Of a stretch of DNA of 64,000 nucleotides, positions 51,834 to 59,952 are shown piece after piece. The stretch is taken from assembly GCA_937951615.1 (NCBI GenBank), contig CALFBH010000085.1, positions 22,419-86,418 on the forward strand, read 5' to 3'. The DNA is from an uncultured Saprospiraceae bacterium. GTDB taxonomy: Bacteria > Bacteroidota > Bacteroidia > Chitinophagales > Saprospiraceae. Both the position numbers and the translations under genes were made by a program. Numbering within the stretch: position 1 is the first letter of the stretch; each line of letters opens with the position of its first letter. A model generated the notes under the pieces. That model made no database searches. It was not told the DNA's origin and worked only from the letters and a program-made list of their open reading frames with translations.

Positions 51834-53036
51834 TTGAATAAATTCAAACATATCATCCTACTCGCGCTCGCGCTACTCTTCGTCACATCGGCTTTCGCCC
51901 AATTGCGTAAAGACCTGGACGAAAAGCGTCAGCAATTAAAAGAAGACATTGCCCTCATGCAGCAATCGCTCGACAATACTTCGCAAGACAAAAAATACAC
52001 CCTCAGCCGGCTCAAAACCCTACAACGACAAATAGACAAACGCGAAGAACTCATCGCAACCATCAATGAAGAACTTCAACTCATAGAAAACAGTATGGAA
52101 CGCGGCGAGGATATCGTCATTGCACTTGGTGAGGATATTGAGCGCATCAAAGCCGACTATAATGAAATGTTGCGCCATGCCCATCGCTACAAAAACCGCA
52201 CGAGTCAAACCATGTTTATCTTTGCTGCCGATAATTTCAACCAAGCCTGGCGACGTTGGCAATACCTCAAACGCTACGACCAATCTCGGCAAAAACAAGC
52301 CGATCTTATTATAAGAACACAAGACCGACTCCATCAGAAAATAGCCGAATTAGCGCAGCGAAAAAAAGAAAAAGAAACCCTGCTACTGACAGAACACGAA
52401 GAAAAAAATACCCTCAATGAAAAGGTCAGTGACAAAACAGCCATCCTATCCAAACTGAAAAAGAAAGAAACTCAACTCCGACAAGACATCGCCGCCAAAA
52501 AACGGGCAAAAGCCGAACTGACCGCCCTGATAGAAGGCGCGATAGCGGAAGAACTGCCCGCCTCGCCTAGCTCTTCTGGCACATCAGAATATCCGACGAC
52601 TCCGACAGATAGCGAACTGGCAGATAATTTTAGAAAAAGCAAAGGCAAGCTGCCCTGGCCCGTAGAGTCCGGTTTTATTTCGAGCGAATATGGCTGGCAA
52701 AACCACGCAGTTTTTACCCAATTAGAAATTTTCAATGACGGTATAGATATCCGAACACCTCAAAGTGCTGAAGTCAAATCTGTCTTTAAAGGCACAGTCA
52801 TCAATGTCTTTTTTGTCCCTGGTAATCAAAACGCCATCATGGTCAAACATGGGGACTACTTCACGGTTTATTCTAATGTCCGCGAAGTTTATGTGACACG
52901 TGGTGACCAGGTGAATACCGGGCAGACGCTTGGCTTGGCAGGTACGGAAGCTGGGTCAGGTGATTCAGAAATTCATTTTGAAGTGTGGCGTAAGAAAGAC
53001 CGGCAGGATCCTATGGTTTGGATTAAGAGAAGGTGA
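51834..53036 (+). CDS. EnvC-like murein hydrolase activator (coiled coil plus degenerate M23)
   Basis: 400 residues with a TTG start, a signal peptide ending FAQ, two long coiled-coil stretches (about 25-120 and 150-245) and a C-terminal LytM/M23 fold (about 275-400). The zinc site is degenerate: N replaces the first His in NDGIDIRT, and the second site reads TVYSNV instead of TxYxH, with only EIHFEV kept. This is the EnvC pattern, in which the protein does not cut peptidoglycan but activates amidases under FtsEX control at division. No ftsEX in this window. Confidence 0.9.
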   Translation: MNKFKHIILLALALLFVTSAFAQLRKDLDEKRQQLKEDIALMQQSLDNTSQDKKYTLSRLKTLQRQIDKREELIATINEELQLIENSMERGEDIVIALGEDIERIKADYNEMLRHAHRYKNRTSQTMFIFAADNFNQAWRRWQYLKRYDQSRQKQADLIIRTQDRLHQKIAELAQRKKEKETLLLTEHEEKNTLNEKVSDKTAILSKLKKKETQLRQDIAAKKRAKAELTALIEGAIAEELPASPSSSGTSEYPTTPTDSELADNFRKSKGKLPWPVESGFISSEYGWQNHAVFTQLEIFNDGIDIRTPQSAEVKSVFKGTVINVFFVPGNQNAIMVKHGDYFTVYSNVREVYVTRGDQVNTGQTLGLAGTEAGSGDSEIHFEVWRKKDRQDPMVWIKRR

Positions 53037-53366
53037 GATAGGTGGCTAAACTTAACCGTTTAGGTCGATGGTCGAGTGCCTTCGGCACTAAGTTTTAAGA
53101 CATATTAGCCTCGCAATTTATTAGAAAAAAGTGGAATATCGAATATCGAACAAGGAATATCGAAATATTTATAATTAATTTTAAAGTAAAATAGGCTGTA
53201 AGTCAGTGATTTGATTTTTTTAATCCTGCTAAAAAAGCCTCTTCATTTTAGCAATTTAAGGTATTAATACTTCGATATTCGGTGTTCGATATTCGTTATT
53301 CGACATTCAAAATGTACTGATTTATTTAGTGCCGAAGACACTAGTTTCTAATCACCAATACACCAA
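53037..53366. repeat. Intergenic region of ATATCGAA inverted repeats
   Basis: GGAATATCGAATATCGAACA and AAGGAATATCGAAATATT at 53132-53170 are mirrored by ACTTCGATATTCGGTGTTCG and TTATTCGACATTC at 53270-53310. The first part, AAAAAGTGGAATATCGAA, is shared with 20065-20080 downstream of pckA. At 53060 there is a GGTCGATGGTCGA word and at 53345-53370 CACCAATACACCAATCACC. No gene is seen. Confidence 0.75.
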
Positions 53367-54656
53367 TCACCCCTCATACCGCTTAATCAACATGGCATGA
53401 CCATGCGCACCTGCGGCACAGGCGGCGAGGATACCGTATTTTCCGTTTTCGTGATGCAGTCGATTGGCAGTGGTCGTGAGCAGTCGTGCGCCCGTAGCAC
53501 CGAAGGGATGCCCGATAGACAAGGAGCCGCCCCAGAGGTTGAACCTCTCCATGGGGACTTTGCCGACTGCTTTATCCAAGCCAAGTTTTTCTTTTGCAAA
53601 CTCATCGGAAGCGAGGGCTTTTAGATTGGCTAATATTTGTCCGGCAAAGGCTTCGTGGAACTCTATGACATCCAGGTCATCAAAAGTCATCTTGTTTTTT
53701 GCTAGTAATTTCCCTACGGCATAAGCTGGTCCTAGTAGTAATTCGGTATCCAAATCTTGTCCAGTAAAGATAAAATCGACAATTTCTGCTTTGGGCTGTA
53801 GCCCCAATTCTTTTGCTTTGTCCTCGCTCATAATCAGGACTGCCGCTGCGCCATCTGTCAGGAAAGAAGAGTTGGCGGCGGTCAGTGTTCCAAATTTTTT
53901 ATCGAAAGCCGGGCGGAGTCTAGCTACTTTTTCCAGGGTAGAATCGCCACGTACACCATTGTCTTTGTCGATGGTTTTAAACTTAGGCGGCAAGGCCACT
54001 GGCTCGACTTCTTTGCCCAAATGTCCATCTTCCCAGGCTTTGGCTGCCAGTTGGTGCGAACGCACAGCAAACTCATCCTGCTCGGCACGACCTACACCAA
54101 AACTGGCTGCCATGATATCACAGTCTTCTCCCATCACACGATTGGTGCTGTACTCGGCTACCTTCGGTCGGTCTGGTGCAAAATCGGATGGCCGCAAGGA
54201 CAGCGCGAATTTTAGGTAATCACCAAAACCTCTCAGCTTCTGTGCGAGGAACAGTTTTTTCCGCATTTTCTTTTTGTACCCAATGGGCGAATCCGAAGTA
54301 TTGTCCACTCCACCCGCAATAATCACATCTGCCTGCCCAGCATAAATCTCAAGGCAGCCGGAAGCAATCGCTCTATTTGCAGAAATGCAAGCCAAGGTCA
54401 CGGTATGGCAGGGTGTTGTATTCGGAATGCCTGCGGAGATGGCTGATTCTCTTGCTACATTGCTGGTTTTCATATTGGAAATCACTGTTCCCATTATCAC
54501 CTTGTCCACTATAGACGGGTCAATGCCCGTTTTGCCCAGCAAGCCGGAAATGGCATATTGTCCTAATTGGTAAGACATCAAATCTATGTAGGATCCGCCG
54601 GATTTGAGGAAAGGGGTACGATTGCCGTCTATGAGGACTACTTTTTTTTGTTGCAT
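53367..54656 (-). CDS. fadI: Acetyl-CoA C-acyltransferase (3-ketoacyl-CoA thiolase), FadI-like
   Basis: 429 residues from the ATG at 54656 (MQQKKVVLIDGNRTPFLKSG); the longer frame to 54728 adds no thiolase sequence. Thiolase residues: C90 in TLACISANRAI, the HEAFA motif (VIEFHEAFAGQIL), GGSLSIGHPFGATGARL and the C-terminal Cys in ACAAGAHGHAM. Cleaves 3-ketoacyl-CoA in fatty acid beta-oxidation. The length and central loop match FadI rather than FadA. No fadJ is adjacent. Confidence 0.92.
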   Translation of the reverse strand: MQQKKVVLIDGNRTPFLKSGGSYIDLMSYQLGQYAISGLLGKTGIDPSIVDKVIMGTVISNMKTSNVARESAISAGIPNTTPCHTVTLACISANRAIASGCLEIYAGQADVIIAGGVDNTSDSPIGYKKKMRKKLFLAQKLRGFGDYLKFALSLRPSDFAPDRPKVAEYSTNRVMGEDCDIMAASFGVGRAEQDEFAVRSHQLAAKAWEDGHLGKEVEPVALPPKFKTIDKDNGVRGDSTLEKVARLRPAFDKKFGTLTAANSSFLTDGAAAVLIMSEDKAKELGLQPKAEIVDFIFTGQDLDTELLLGPAYAVGKLLAKNKMTFDDLDVIEFHEAFAGQILANLKALASDEFAKEKLGLDKAVGKVPMERFNLWGGSLSIGHPFGATGARLLTTTANRLHHENGKYGILAACAAGAHGHAMLIKRYEG

Positions 54657-54848
54657 GGTGTGTGAGTTTAGTAATGGTCGACTATGGACATAAATTTTAC
54701 ACAAATTTGTGTGCGTAACAAATTGCATCGGATAAAATACAGACCTAATTAAAGCCCTGCACGGGCGACATTACGCAGCACACGAGACATTTATTTCGCT
54801 CTTTCAGAGCTTCGTGAAATTTGCTGTACACAGGACAAATTTAATCAT

Positions 54849-55691
54849 TTATTTGACAGCAGAGACAATACCATACTTCCACAAATCTGCTTGTAGGGCT
54901 TTGTACTGATAATAGCCGCATTTATAATGTGTTTTGGCAAAACGAGAAACATTGGGATGGAACAGGTTATACAATTCCGAAGGCAAAGCGGCAAGGGCTG
55001 AAGCATAATACATACGCCTCGCACTTTTCCTTATTTTATCGGTGTAATCATACGTTTGAATATCCTGAAAACCCTGTTTTTTCAAGTCTGTTGTAAAAGT
55101 ATCGCAGGCTACAAAATGCGAAATCCCCCAGGTCGCGCCCCATTTTTCCATTAGCTGACCTTCGTCTGTCTGATGCGCATCGCTCAGAAAGAAATCGCTA
55201 AGTATCAGTCGTCCTCCTTTTTTTAAAACCCTGAATGCTTCTCGGATAAACTGAGTTTTATCGGGTGCGGAGGATATGCTTTCACAAGCCCAGACGACAT
55301 CGAAGGAGTCATTAGCAAAATCCGTTTGGGTATAATCCATCAAAAAAAAGCTAATCTTGTCTTGAAGGTTTTTTGTTTGGGCAGCCTCCTTCGCCAAGTT
55401 GACTTGTCGCTCACTGAGTGTAATACCTAGAACTTCTACGTCCTTATTTTCACACAAAAAAATAGCTGCTCCTCCCACTCCACAACCTGCGTCCAGTATT
55501 TTGTCGCCATCGGCAATACGACCGAGTTCCATTAGCGTCCTGTTGGTCTGCACCAGCGATTCTCTAAAACTGCTGACGCCTTTTTCCCAGATACCATAAT
55601 GCAATGAAAGACTACGTTTCAAATTCCACCACTGCTCGTAATGTATCTGAGTCGTGTTATAATAATCGGCTACATCTTTTTGTGTGAACAT
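54849..55691 (-). CDS. Class I SAM methyltransferase, cyclopropane-synthase/tocopherol-methyltransferase-like
   Basis: 280 residues. Begins with the family motif VADYYNTTQIHYEQWWNLKRSLSLHYGIWEKG, followed by motif I ILDAGCGVGGAAIFL, VLGITLSERQVNLA (acceptor-site region) and GGRLILSDFFL. This layout is seen in gamma-tocopherol/MPBQ-type and sarcosine-type methyltransferases and UbiE relatives. The substrate is open. Single gene. Confidence 0.85.
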   Translation of the reverse strand: MFTQKDVADYYNTTQIHYEQWWNLKRSLSLHYGIWEKGVSSFRESLVQTNRTLMELGRIADGDKILDAGCGVGGAAIFLCENKDVEVLGITLSERQVNLAKEAAQTKNLQDKISFFLMDYTQTDFANDSFDVVWACESISSAPDKTQFIREAFRVLKKGGRLILSDFFLSDAHQTDEGQLMEKWGATWGISHFVACDTFTTDLKKQGFQDIQTYDYTDKIRKSARRMYYASALAALPSELYNLFHPNVSRFAKTHYKCGYYQYKALQADLWKYGIVSAVK

Positions 55692-55740
55692 GGTTAAGTT
55701 TAAGATTAAGTATCAGTTGCAGTGTTAGTGAAAATCTCGA

Positions 55741-55907
55741 TTATTTGCTTTTTTTGTTGTTGATCATTTTTGAGCCAATCGCTATGAGTTCTTCTACTTC
55801 TTTAAGCAGCCAGTCTCTTTTTGCAGTTTTCTGGAAAAGAAAATACTTTCTCCTGCAAATCTAATCAGTCTATTTTCAAATTTGATGAATTTGGGTGATG
55901 TGTCCAT
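55741..55907 (-). pseudogene. Remnant of a four-helix-bundle protein gene
   Basis: On the minus strand the ATG at 55905-55907 gives MDTSPKFIKFENRLIRFAGE, the usual first helix of four-helix-bundle (23S rRNA intervening-sequence type) proteins. After a frame change the end reads KRDWLLKEVEELIAIGSKMI and NNKKSK with stop at 55741, like the family's last helix. About 60-70 residues of the middle are missing. Deletion plus frameshift, so it is a dead fragment. Confidence 0.5.
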
Positions 55908-56062
55908 AGATAAGCCTATTTAATAATCTATATTGCCATTGAAATTGCTACTGCTACTGAAACTGGCACTGTAACTGCCCTCACCTGCGAAGTTACTTTA
56001 TTATTGAAAATTATCTTCAAACAATCCTATCATTTTTTTAAGCATAACTGGACAATTCCCCT
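55908..56062. repeat. Intergenic word repeats before asd
   Basis: 55926-55980 holds words of the GAAATTGCTACTGCTACTGA family (also at 44784-44903). The rest is AT-rich upstream sequence of asd. No gene. Confidence 0.6.
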
Positions 56063-56070
56063 TACCTTTG
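56063..56070 (+). promoter_or_regulatory. -7 box upstream of asd
   Basis: TACCTTTG fits TANNTTTG. It lies 36 bases before the ATG at 56106 and inside the longer open frame from 56004, which supports the later start. Confidence 0.55.
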
Positions 56071-56105
56071 TAGTCCATTTTTTGTTCATTATTAAAATTA
56101 CAGCC

Positions 56106-57122
56106 ATGAAAGTAGCCGTAGTTGGTGTTACCGGATTAGTAGGTGGAGTGATGCTCAAGGTTTTAGCCGAGCATAAATTCCCGATTACAGAATTGATTCC
56201 TGTTGCTTCTGCCCGTTCGGTAGGCAAGCAGATTCATTATAAAGGAAAAGACTATACAGTAGTCAGTATGGACGACGCCATTAGTCAATGTCCTGATATT
56301 GCTATTTTTTCGGCTGGTGGTAATACGTCTTTGGAACATGCTCCTCGTTTTGCAGCCGTGGGGACGACTGTAATTGACAATTCTTCTGCCTGGCGGATGC
56401 ATGATGATAAAAAACTGGTTGTGCCAGAAGTGAATGCGCATGTTTTGACGGAGGCAGATAAAATTATTGCCAATCCAAATTGCTCGACAATACAGTTGGT
56501 TGTTGCATTGGCACCATTGCATAAAAAATATGGTATCAAGCGATTGGTCATTTCTACGTATCAGGCAGTGACGGGTACAGGTGTGAAAGCAGTCCAACAA
56601 ATGGAATCGGAACGAAATGGCACGGATGCTAATATGGTATATCCGCATCCGATTGATCTAAATTGCATTCCGCATGGTGGAAATTTTGGGGAAGATGGTT
56701 ATACTAGCGAAGAAGTAAAATTGGTGAATGAAACCCGTAAAATTATGGGTGCGCCAGATATTCGTATTACTGCAACGGTAGTACGTATTCCAGTATATGG
56801 CGGGCATTCGGAAAGTGTGAATGTGGAGTTTGAACGTGATTTTGATTTGGATGAATTGCGTACTTTATTAGAAGAATTTCCAGGCATTACGGTTCAGGAT
56901 GACCATGAGAATAATGTTTATCCGATGCCGCTATTCAGCCAACACAAAGACGATGTTTTTGTAGGACGCCTGCGTAGAGACTTCTCTAATCCTAAGTCAC
57001 TGAACATGTGGATTGTATCCGACAACTTACGTAAAGGAGCTGCTACAAATGCCGTACAGATTGCACAGCATTTAATGGAACATAAGCTACTTCGCCAAAG
57101 TTCGGAAATCCTTAACACCTAA
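56106..57122 (+). CDS. asd: Aspartate-semialdehyde dehydrogenase
   Basis: 338 residues from the ATG at 56106 (MKVAVVGVTGLVGGVMLKVL), where the NADP-binding GxTGxVG motif is complete; the longer frame is upstream sequence. The catalytic Cys is C126 in NPNCSTIQ, with the substrate-binding region ISTYQAVTGTG and the later VRIPVYGGHSESV carrying the catalytic His. It reduces aspartyl phosphate to aspartate semialdehyde for lysine, threonine, methionine and diaminopimelate synthesis. Single gene. Confidence 0.96.
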   Translation: MKVAVVGVTGLVGGVMLKVLAEHKFPITELIPVASARSVGKQIHYKGKDYTVVSMDDAISQCPDIAIFSAGGNTSLEHAPRFAAVGTTVIDNSSAWRMHDDKKLVVPEVNAHVLTEADKIIANPNCSTIQLVVALAPLHKKYGIKRLVISTYQAVTGTGVKAVQQMESERNGTDANMVYPHPIDLNCIPHGGNFGEDGYTSEEVKLVNETRKIMGAPDIRITATVVRIPVYGGHSESVNVEFERDFDLDELRTLLEEFPGITVQDDHENNVYPMPLFSQHKDDVFVGRLRRDFSNPKSLNMWIVSDNLRKGAATNAVQIAQHLMEHKLLRQSSEILNT

Positions 57123-57248
57123 CACATTAAGATTTAATAAATCCGCTTGTGACGAATCTCCTCCTTGTTTGTCACATGGTGTGGCATACTTTTTGACCCT
57201 TATAAATAACAACTCAAACTACTCAAAACTAAAATCTAAACAAAGTAC

Positions 57249-58022
57249 ATGTCCAAGTTAATACTGTCCCTTTCTATTTTTTGCCTGGCAATTTTGCTAA
57301 CTGCCTGCAATACAGATAAACCTGCCCTTATTGAGGCACTGACGATAGAGAACGAGCGCGAAATTGCCAACCGTATACATCAGTTGATTCAGGATGATGA
57401 GAATCATACCATATTGGATGCTGATGATTATCCTGCGGCTTATACTTACCTCTCCAATCATCTCAAAGATTTGACCTTAAGTCCATTGGTGACACATGGT
57501 ACAGATTATAACTGGAGTATTTTTATTTTCGATAATGATGATGCGTCCAATGCTTTCACAACGCCAGGTGGTTATATTTATTTTGATTCGGGTTTGCTGA
57601 AATACTTGACCTCTGAGGCTGAATTTATAGGGCTGCTGTCTAATGAGATCAGTTATGCAGATTTGGGTTTTGTCACCCAAAAACTGGAAAATCAATATGG
57701 CATGTCTCTGTTGCTGGATCTTGCACTGGGTAGCAATTTTGAAGATAGTGGAGAATTGCTGAATGCTTTTACGGATCCTTTCAGTACCGCTTTTGTAGAG
57801 GAAGCAGATGCTTATATGCTGGCATTGACCTGTGAAATGGATTATGACCTCGAAGAAATCGCTAATTTCTTGGGCAGAGCTTATAATACCTGTGATTGGC
57901 TGGCGACTCATGCCTCTAAAGATATTGAACCCCGAATTGCCAGTATAAGCGATTATGCCTGCAATAATGCAGCTATCGTCGCAGATTCAACTTATCAGAC
58001 GGAGCTGCTGGATAATTTGTAA
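57249..58022 (+). CDS. M48-like lipoprotein with lost zinc site
   Basis: 257 residues. Lipobox LLTAC (C20). The M48 family landmarks are present: IFIFDNDDASNAFTTPGGYIYF (the usual NAFxxPGG), then the zinc helix position and the downstream E/D helix EEADAYMLA (184-192). The zinc-binding HExxH reads N132-E-I-S-Y136, so both histidines are replaced. The fold is probably kept but metal-dependent cleavage should not occur. It may be a chaperone- or scaffold-like pseudoprotease as known for other BepA or YfgC relatives only by analogy. A strong terminator follows. Confidence 0.82.
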   Translation: MSKLILSLSIFCLAILLTACNTDKPALIEALTIENEREIANRIHQLIQDDENHTILDADDYPAAYTYLSNHLKDLTLSPLVTHGTDYNWSIFIFDNDDASNAFTTPGGYIYFDSGLLKYLTSEAEFIGLLSNEISYADLGFVTQKLENQYGMSLLLDLALGSNFEDSGELLNAFTDPFSTAFVEEADAYMLALTCEMDYDLEEIANFLGRAYNTCDWLATHASKDIEPRIASISDYACNNAAIVADSTYQTELLDNL

Positions 58023-58041
58023 TCTATATTTAAGTTTCATT

Positions 58042-58087
58042 CCTAAAAGACCTGACAGATTTGGAAAAATCTATCAGGTCTTTTAGG
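58042..58087 (+). terminator. Terminator after the M48-like gene
   Basis: CCTAAAAGACCTGACAGATT pairs with AATCTATCAGGTCTTTTAGG with one C-A mismatch and a short loop, followed by TTTGTG. The GACCTGA...TCAGGTC type is frequent in Bacteroidota. Confidence 0.88.
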
Positions 58088-58162
58088 TTTGTGTTATAAT
58101 TTAATTTAACTTTGCTGCCTAGTATTGAGATAATTCATGAATTATCTTTACTAGTCTTTGTT

Positions 58163-58239
58163 CGGGATGTGGCGCAGCCCGGTAGCGCACACGCCTGGGG
58201 GGCGTGGGGTCGCAGGTTCAAATCCTGTCATCCCGACCA
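58163..58239 (+). tRNA. tRNA-Pro (anticodon GGG)
   Basis: Full cloverleaf: acceptor CGGGATG / CATCCCG, D arm GCGC/GCGC, anticodon arm CACGC-CTGGGGG-GCGTG (anticodon GGG at 58197-58199), T arm GCAGG-TTCAAAT-CCTGT with one G-U, discriminator A at 58236 and an encoded CCA at 58237-58239. It reads CCC/CCU proline codons. Its 3' part is the attachment site of the element to the right. Confidence 0.97.
58195..58237 (+). repeat. Left attachment core, inside tRNA-Pro
   Basis: 43 bases from the anticodon loop to the first C of CCA, identical to 63778-63820. This is the left boundary of the integrated element. Confidence 0.95.
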
Positions 58240-58298
58240 ACTTAAAGCCTTAATAGTCAAACTTTTACACAAAAGGCGATTATTAGGGCTTTTTTCTG

Positions 58299-58318
58299 GT
58301 TAAAACATAGTTAAAACA
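58299..58318 (+). repeat. Left putative integrase arm site
   Basis: GTTAAAACATAGTTAAAACA, itself a doubled GTTAAAACA, 61 bases inside the left core; identical to 63642-63661. Position near both ends fits arm-type recombinase sites. Confidence 0.6.
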
Positions 58319-58362
58319 TTTGGGTGTTTTTCTCCCATGTTTTCTACAAAAAATAAGTCCAA

Positions 58363-59334
58363 ATGAAATCTTCATCAGAACTTGACAACTACACTAATAA
58401 ACAATTACAGTCTTATGTACAATCTTTCATTGATAATAAGATTGAAGAATCTATTAATTTAGACTATAAGAGTGGTGATTCGTTAAAAAAGGACGATAAA
58501 GGGAAAAAGAAAGAGCTATGTAAAGACGTTTCAGCTTTTGCTAATTCAAATGGAGGACTAATTATTTATGGCATTGTAGAAGATGGTCACATACCGAAAG
58601 ATTATCATTATGTTAATGGTGGTGAAATAAATAAGGAATGGATTGAGAATGTAATTAATACGGGTATTCAAAGAAAAATTGAGGGGTTGAGAATTTATCC
58701 TGTCCGTTTTGAAGACGACCCTTTGAAAACTGTCTATTTGGTAAACATCCCTGAAAGTGATAACGCTCCTCATATGTATTCTGATAAGCGATACTATGAA
58801 AGACAAAATTTTCAATCTGTTCCAATGGAGGAATATAGAGTAAGGAACTTATATCACAAAGCTCAAAAATCTATTTTAGATATTGACTTCCCTTCACTTA
58901 GTCACAATCTTGGTTCTATGAAAAAAGAAACACCAAGAGAAATAGAGTCTGGTGGTTTTTTCATGTTTATACGTATATCTAACATTGGAAGAGTAGTGGA
59001 AAAAGATTATAAAATGGAAGTTATAATTCCGATAGAACTAACACCACAAAGAGAGATGAAGATGTGGGAACGGGATTCACGTTTTAAAACTAAGTTTTTA
59101 GGCAAAGAAAAAAGAACTTTATCTGCTTTAGGAAATAACACTATTTTCCCGGACGAAATACATCCGGTTGGCAATTTTTTCTTTCAGGTGTCTAATCCCG
59201 AATCTCAAGCAAATTGTATCATTACCATACGACTGTATTATGGAGGTGGTAAAAAGGTTTTACACCTGTTCCTAAAAGATATATTTACACGTAGTTATAA
59301 ACCTATTCCAGTAATCCCACGACCAAATAAATAA
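58363..59334 (+). CDS. AlbA_2 (Schlafen-type) domain protein, element cargo
   Basis: 323 residues. Residues about 10-150 match the AlbA_2 domain: IEESINLDYKSGDSLKKDDK, then KELCKDVSAFANSNGGLIIY and GIVEDGHIPKD, and a later YYERQNFQSVPMEEYRVRN. AlbA_2 proteins bind nucleic acid, and Schlafen relatives are RNA nucleases; the E..LDYK acidic-lysine pattern could be part of such a site. The C-terminal ~150 residues are beta-rich and unrecognised. It is the first gene inside the element and not needed for transfer, so a defence or regulatory cargo role is plausible but unproved. The 3' end overlaps, in antisense, the relic of a rep gene end. Confidence 0.8.
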   Translation: MKSSSELDNYTNKQLQSYVQSFIDNKIEESINLDYKSGDSLKKDDKGKKKELCKDVSAFANSNGGLIIYGIVEDGHIPKDYHYVNGGEINKEWIENVINTGIQRKIEGLRIYPVRFEDDPLKTVYLVNIPESDNAPHMYSDKRYYERQNFQSVPMEEYRVRNLYHKAQKSILDIDFPSLSHNLGSMKKETPREIESGGFFMFIRISNIGRVVEKDYKMEVIIPIELTPQREMKMWERDSRFKTKFLGKEKRTLSALGNNTIFPDEIHPVGNFFFQVSNPESQANCIITIRLYYGGGKKVLHLFLKDIFTRSYKPIPVIPRPNK

Positions 59335-59377
59335 CGTAACATTGGGTCAGGCGTATAACCTGTATAGGCTTTGCCGT
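59313..59377 (-). pseudogene. Relic of a second rep gene 3' end
   Basis: On the minus strand it reads GKAYTGYTPDPMLRYLFGRG and ITGIGL with a stop, against the live Rep end GKGLTGYTPDPTLRYLLGSG and IDLEKS. About 65 bases align to 59967-60031 with roughly 8 differences, several of them silent or conservative in the rep frame. It is therefore from a different but related element, not a recent copy. Confidence 0.82.
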
Positions 59378-59406
59378 ATTATTAATTCCTAATAAAATAT
59401 TTTCCA

Positions 59407-59952
59407 ATGTATAGAGACAACAAAGAAGAAGTAAAAAACTTTGATGCGATACTCAAATACTTAGACGAAAAACCACGTCCTGATTTTGGACAAATGTGTA
59501 AAGAACTAAATTTAGATTCTGAAATTGTGATAGCTTACTGCGAGAAAATGAATGCACACGACCTTATAAGTCTTATGCGCGATGACATTGGACGAGTCAT
59601 AGAGGTTAAGATTAGACCTAAAGGGAAAAAAAAATTACATGAAGGTGGATTCACTAAACGATTTGAACAATACCAAAAAAAACAGGAAAGTAGTGAGCAA
59701 TTAGAAAAACTACAAATAGAAAATCTTACAAAAACACTTAATCAATTTGACAAAAGGTTGGTAGAGCAAAGTGATTTTCATACAACTTCTACTGAAAGAA
59801 ATATATTACAGACTAAATTAATTCAGGAACAGACAAAATTAATTGAGCATCAGAGTACATTAGTTAAGCGTCAGAAAAATGTAATTATCCTGACGTGTCT
59901 TATTGCTCTTATCTCTCTAATTGTTCAAATTTATTTTGCACTCACTAATTAA
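59407..59952 (+). CDS. Winged-helix, coiled-coil, C-terminally anchored protein, element cargo
   Basis: 181 residues. N-terminal about 65 residues look like a small helix-turn-helix or winged-helix domain (FDAILKYLDEKPRPDFGQMC, then KELNLDSEIVIAYCEKMNAH). A coiled coil follows (about 85-155, QKKQESSEQLEKLQIENLTK), and one hydrophobic helix ends the protein (about 158-178, VIILTCLIALISLIVQIYFA). The pattern suggests a membrane-tethered sensor or regulator. Its stop overlaps the rep stop on the other strand by 4 bases. It lies between the two rep ends, so it was inserted after the AlbA_2 gene. Confidence 0.75.
   Translation: MYRDNKEEVKNFDAILKYLDEKPRPDFGQMCKELNLDSEIVIAYCEKMNAHDLISLMRDDIGRVIEVKIRPKGKKKLHEGGFTKRFEQYQKKQESSEQLEKLQIENLTKTLNQFDKRLVEQSDFHTTSTERNILQTKLIQEQTKLIEHQSTLVKRQKNVIILTCLIALISLIVQIYFALTN

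Noticed and set aside
56004..56105. Longer start for asd at 56004
   Set aside because: A TACCTTTG -7 box lies inside this stretch and the Rossmann fold of Asd begins exactly at the ATG at 56106.
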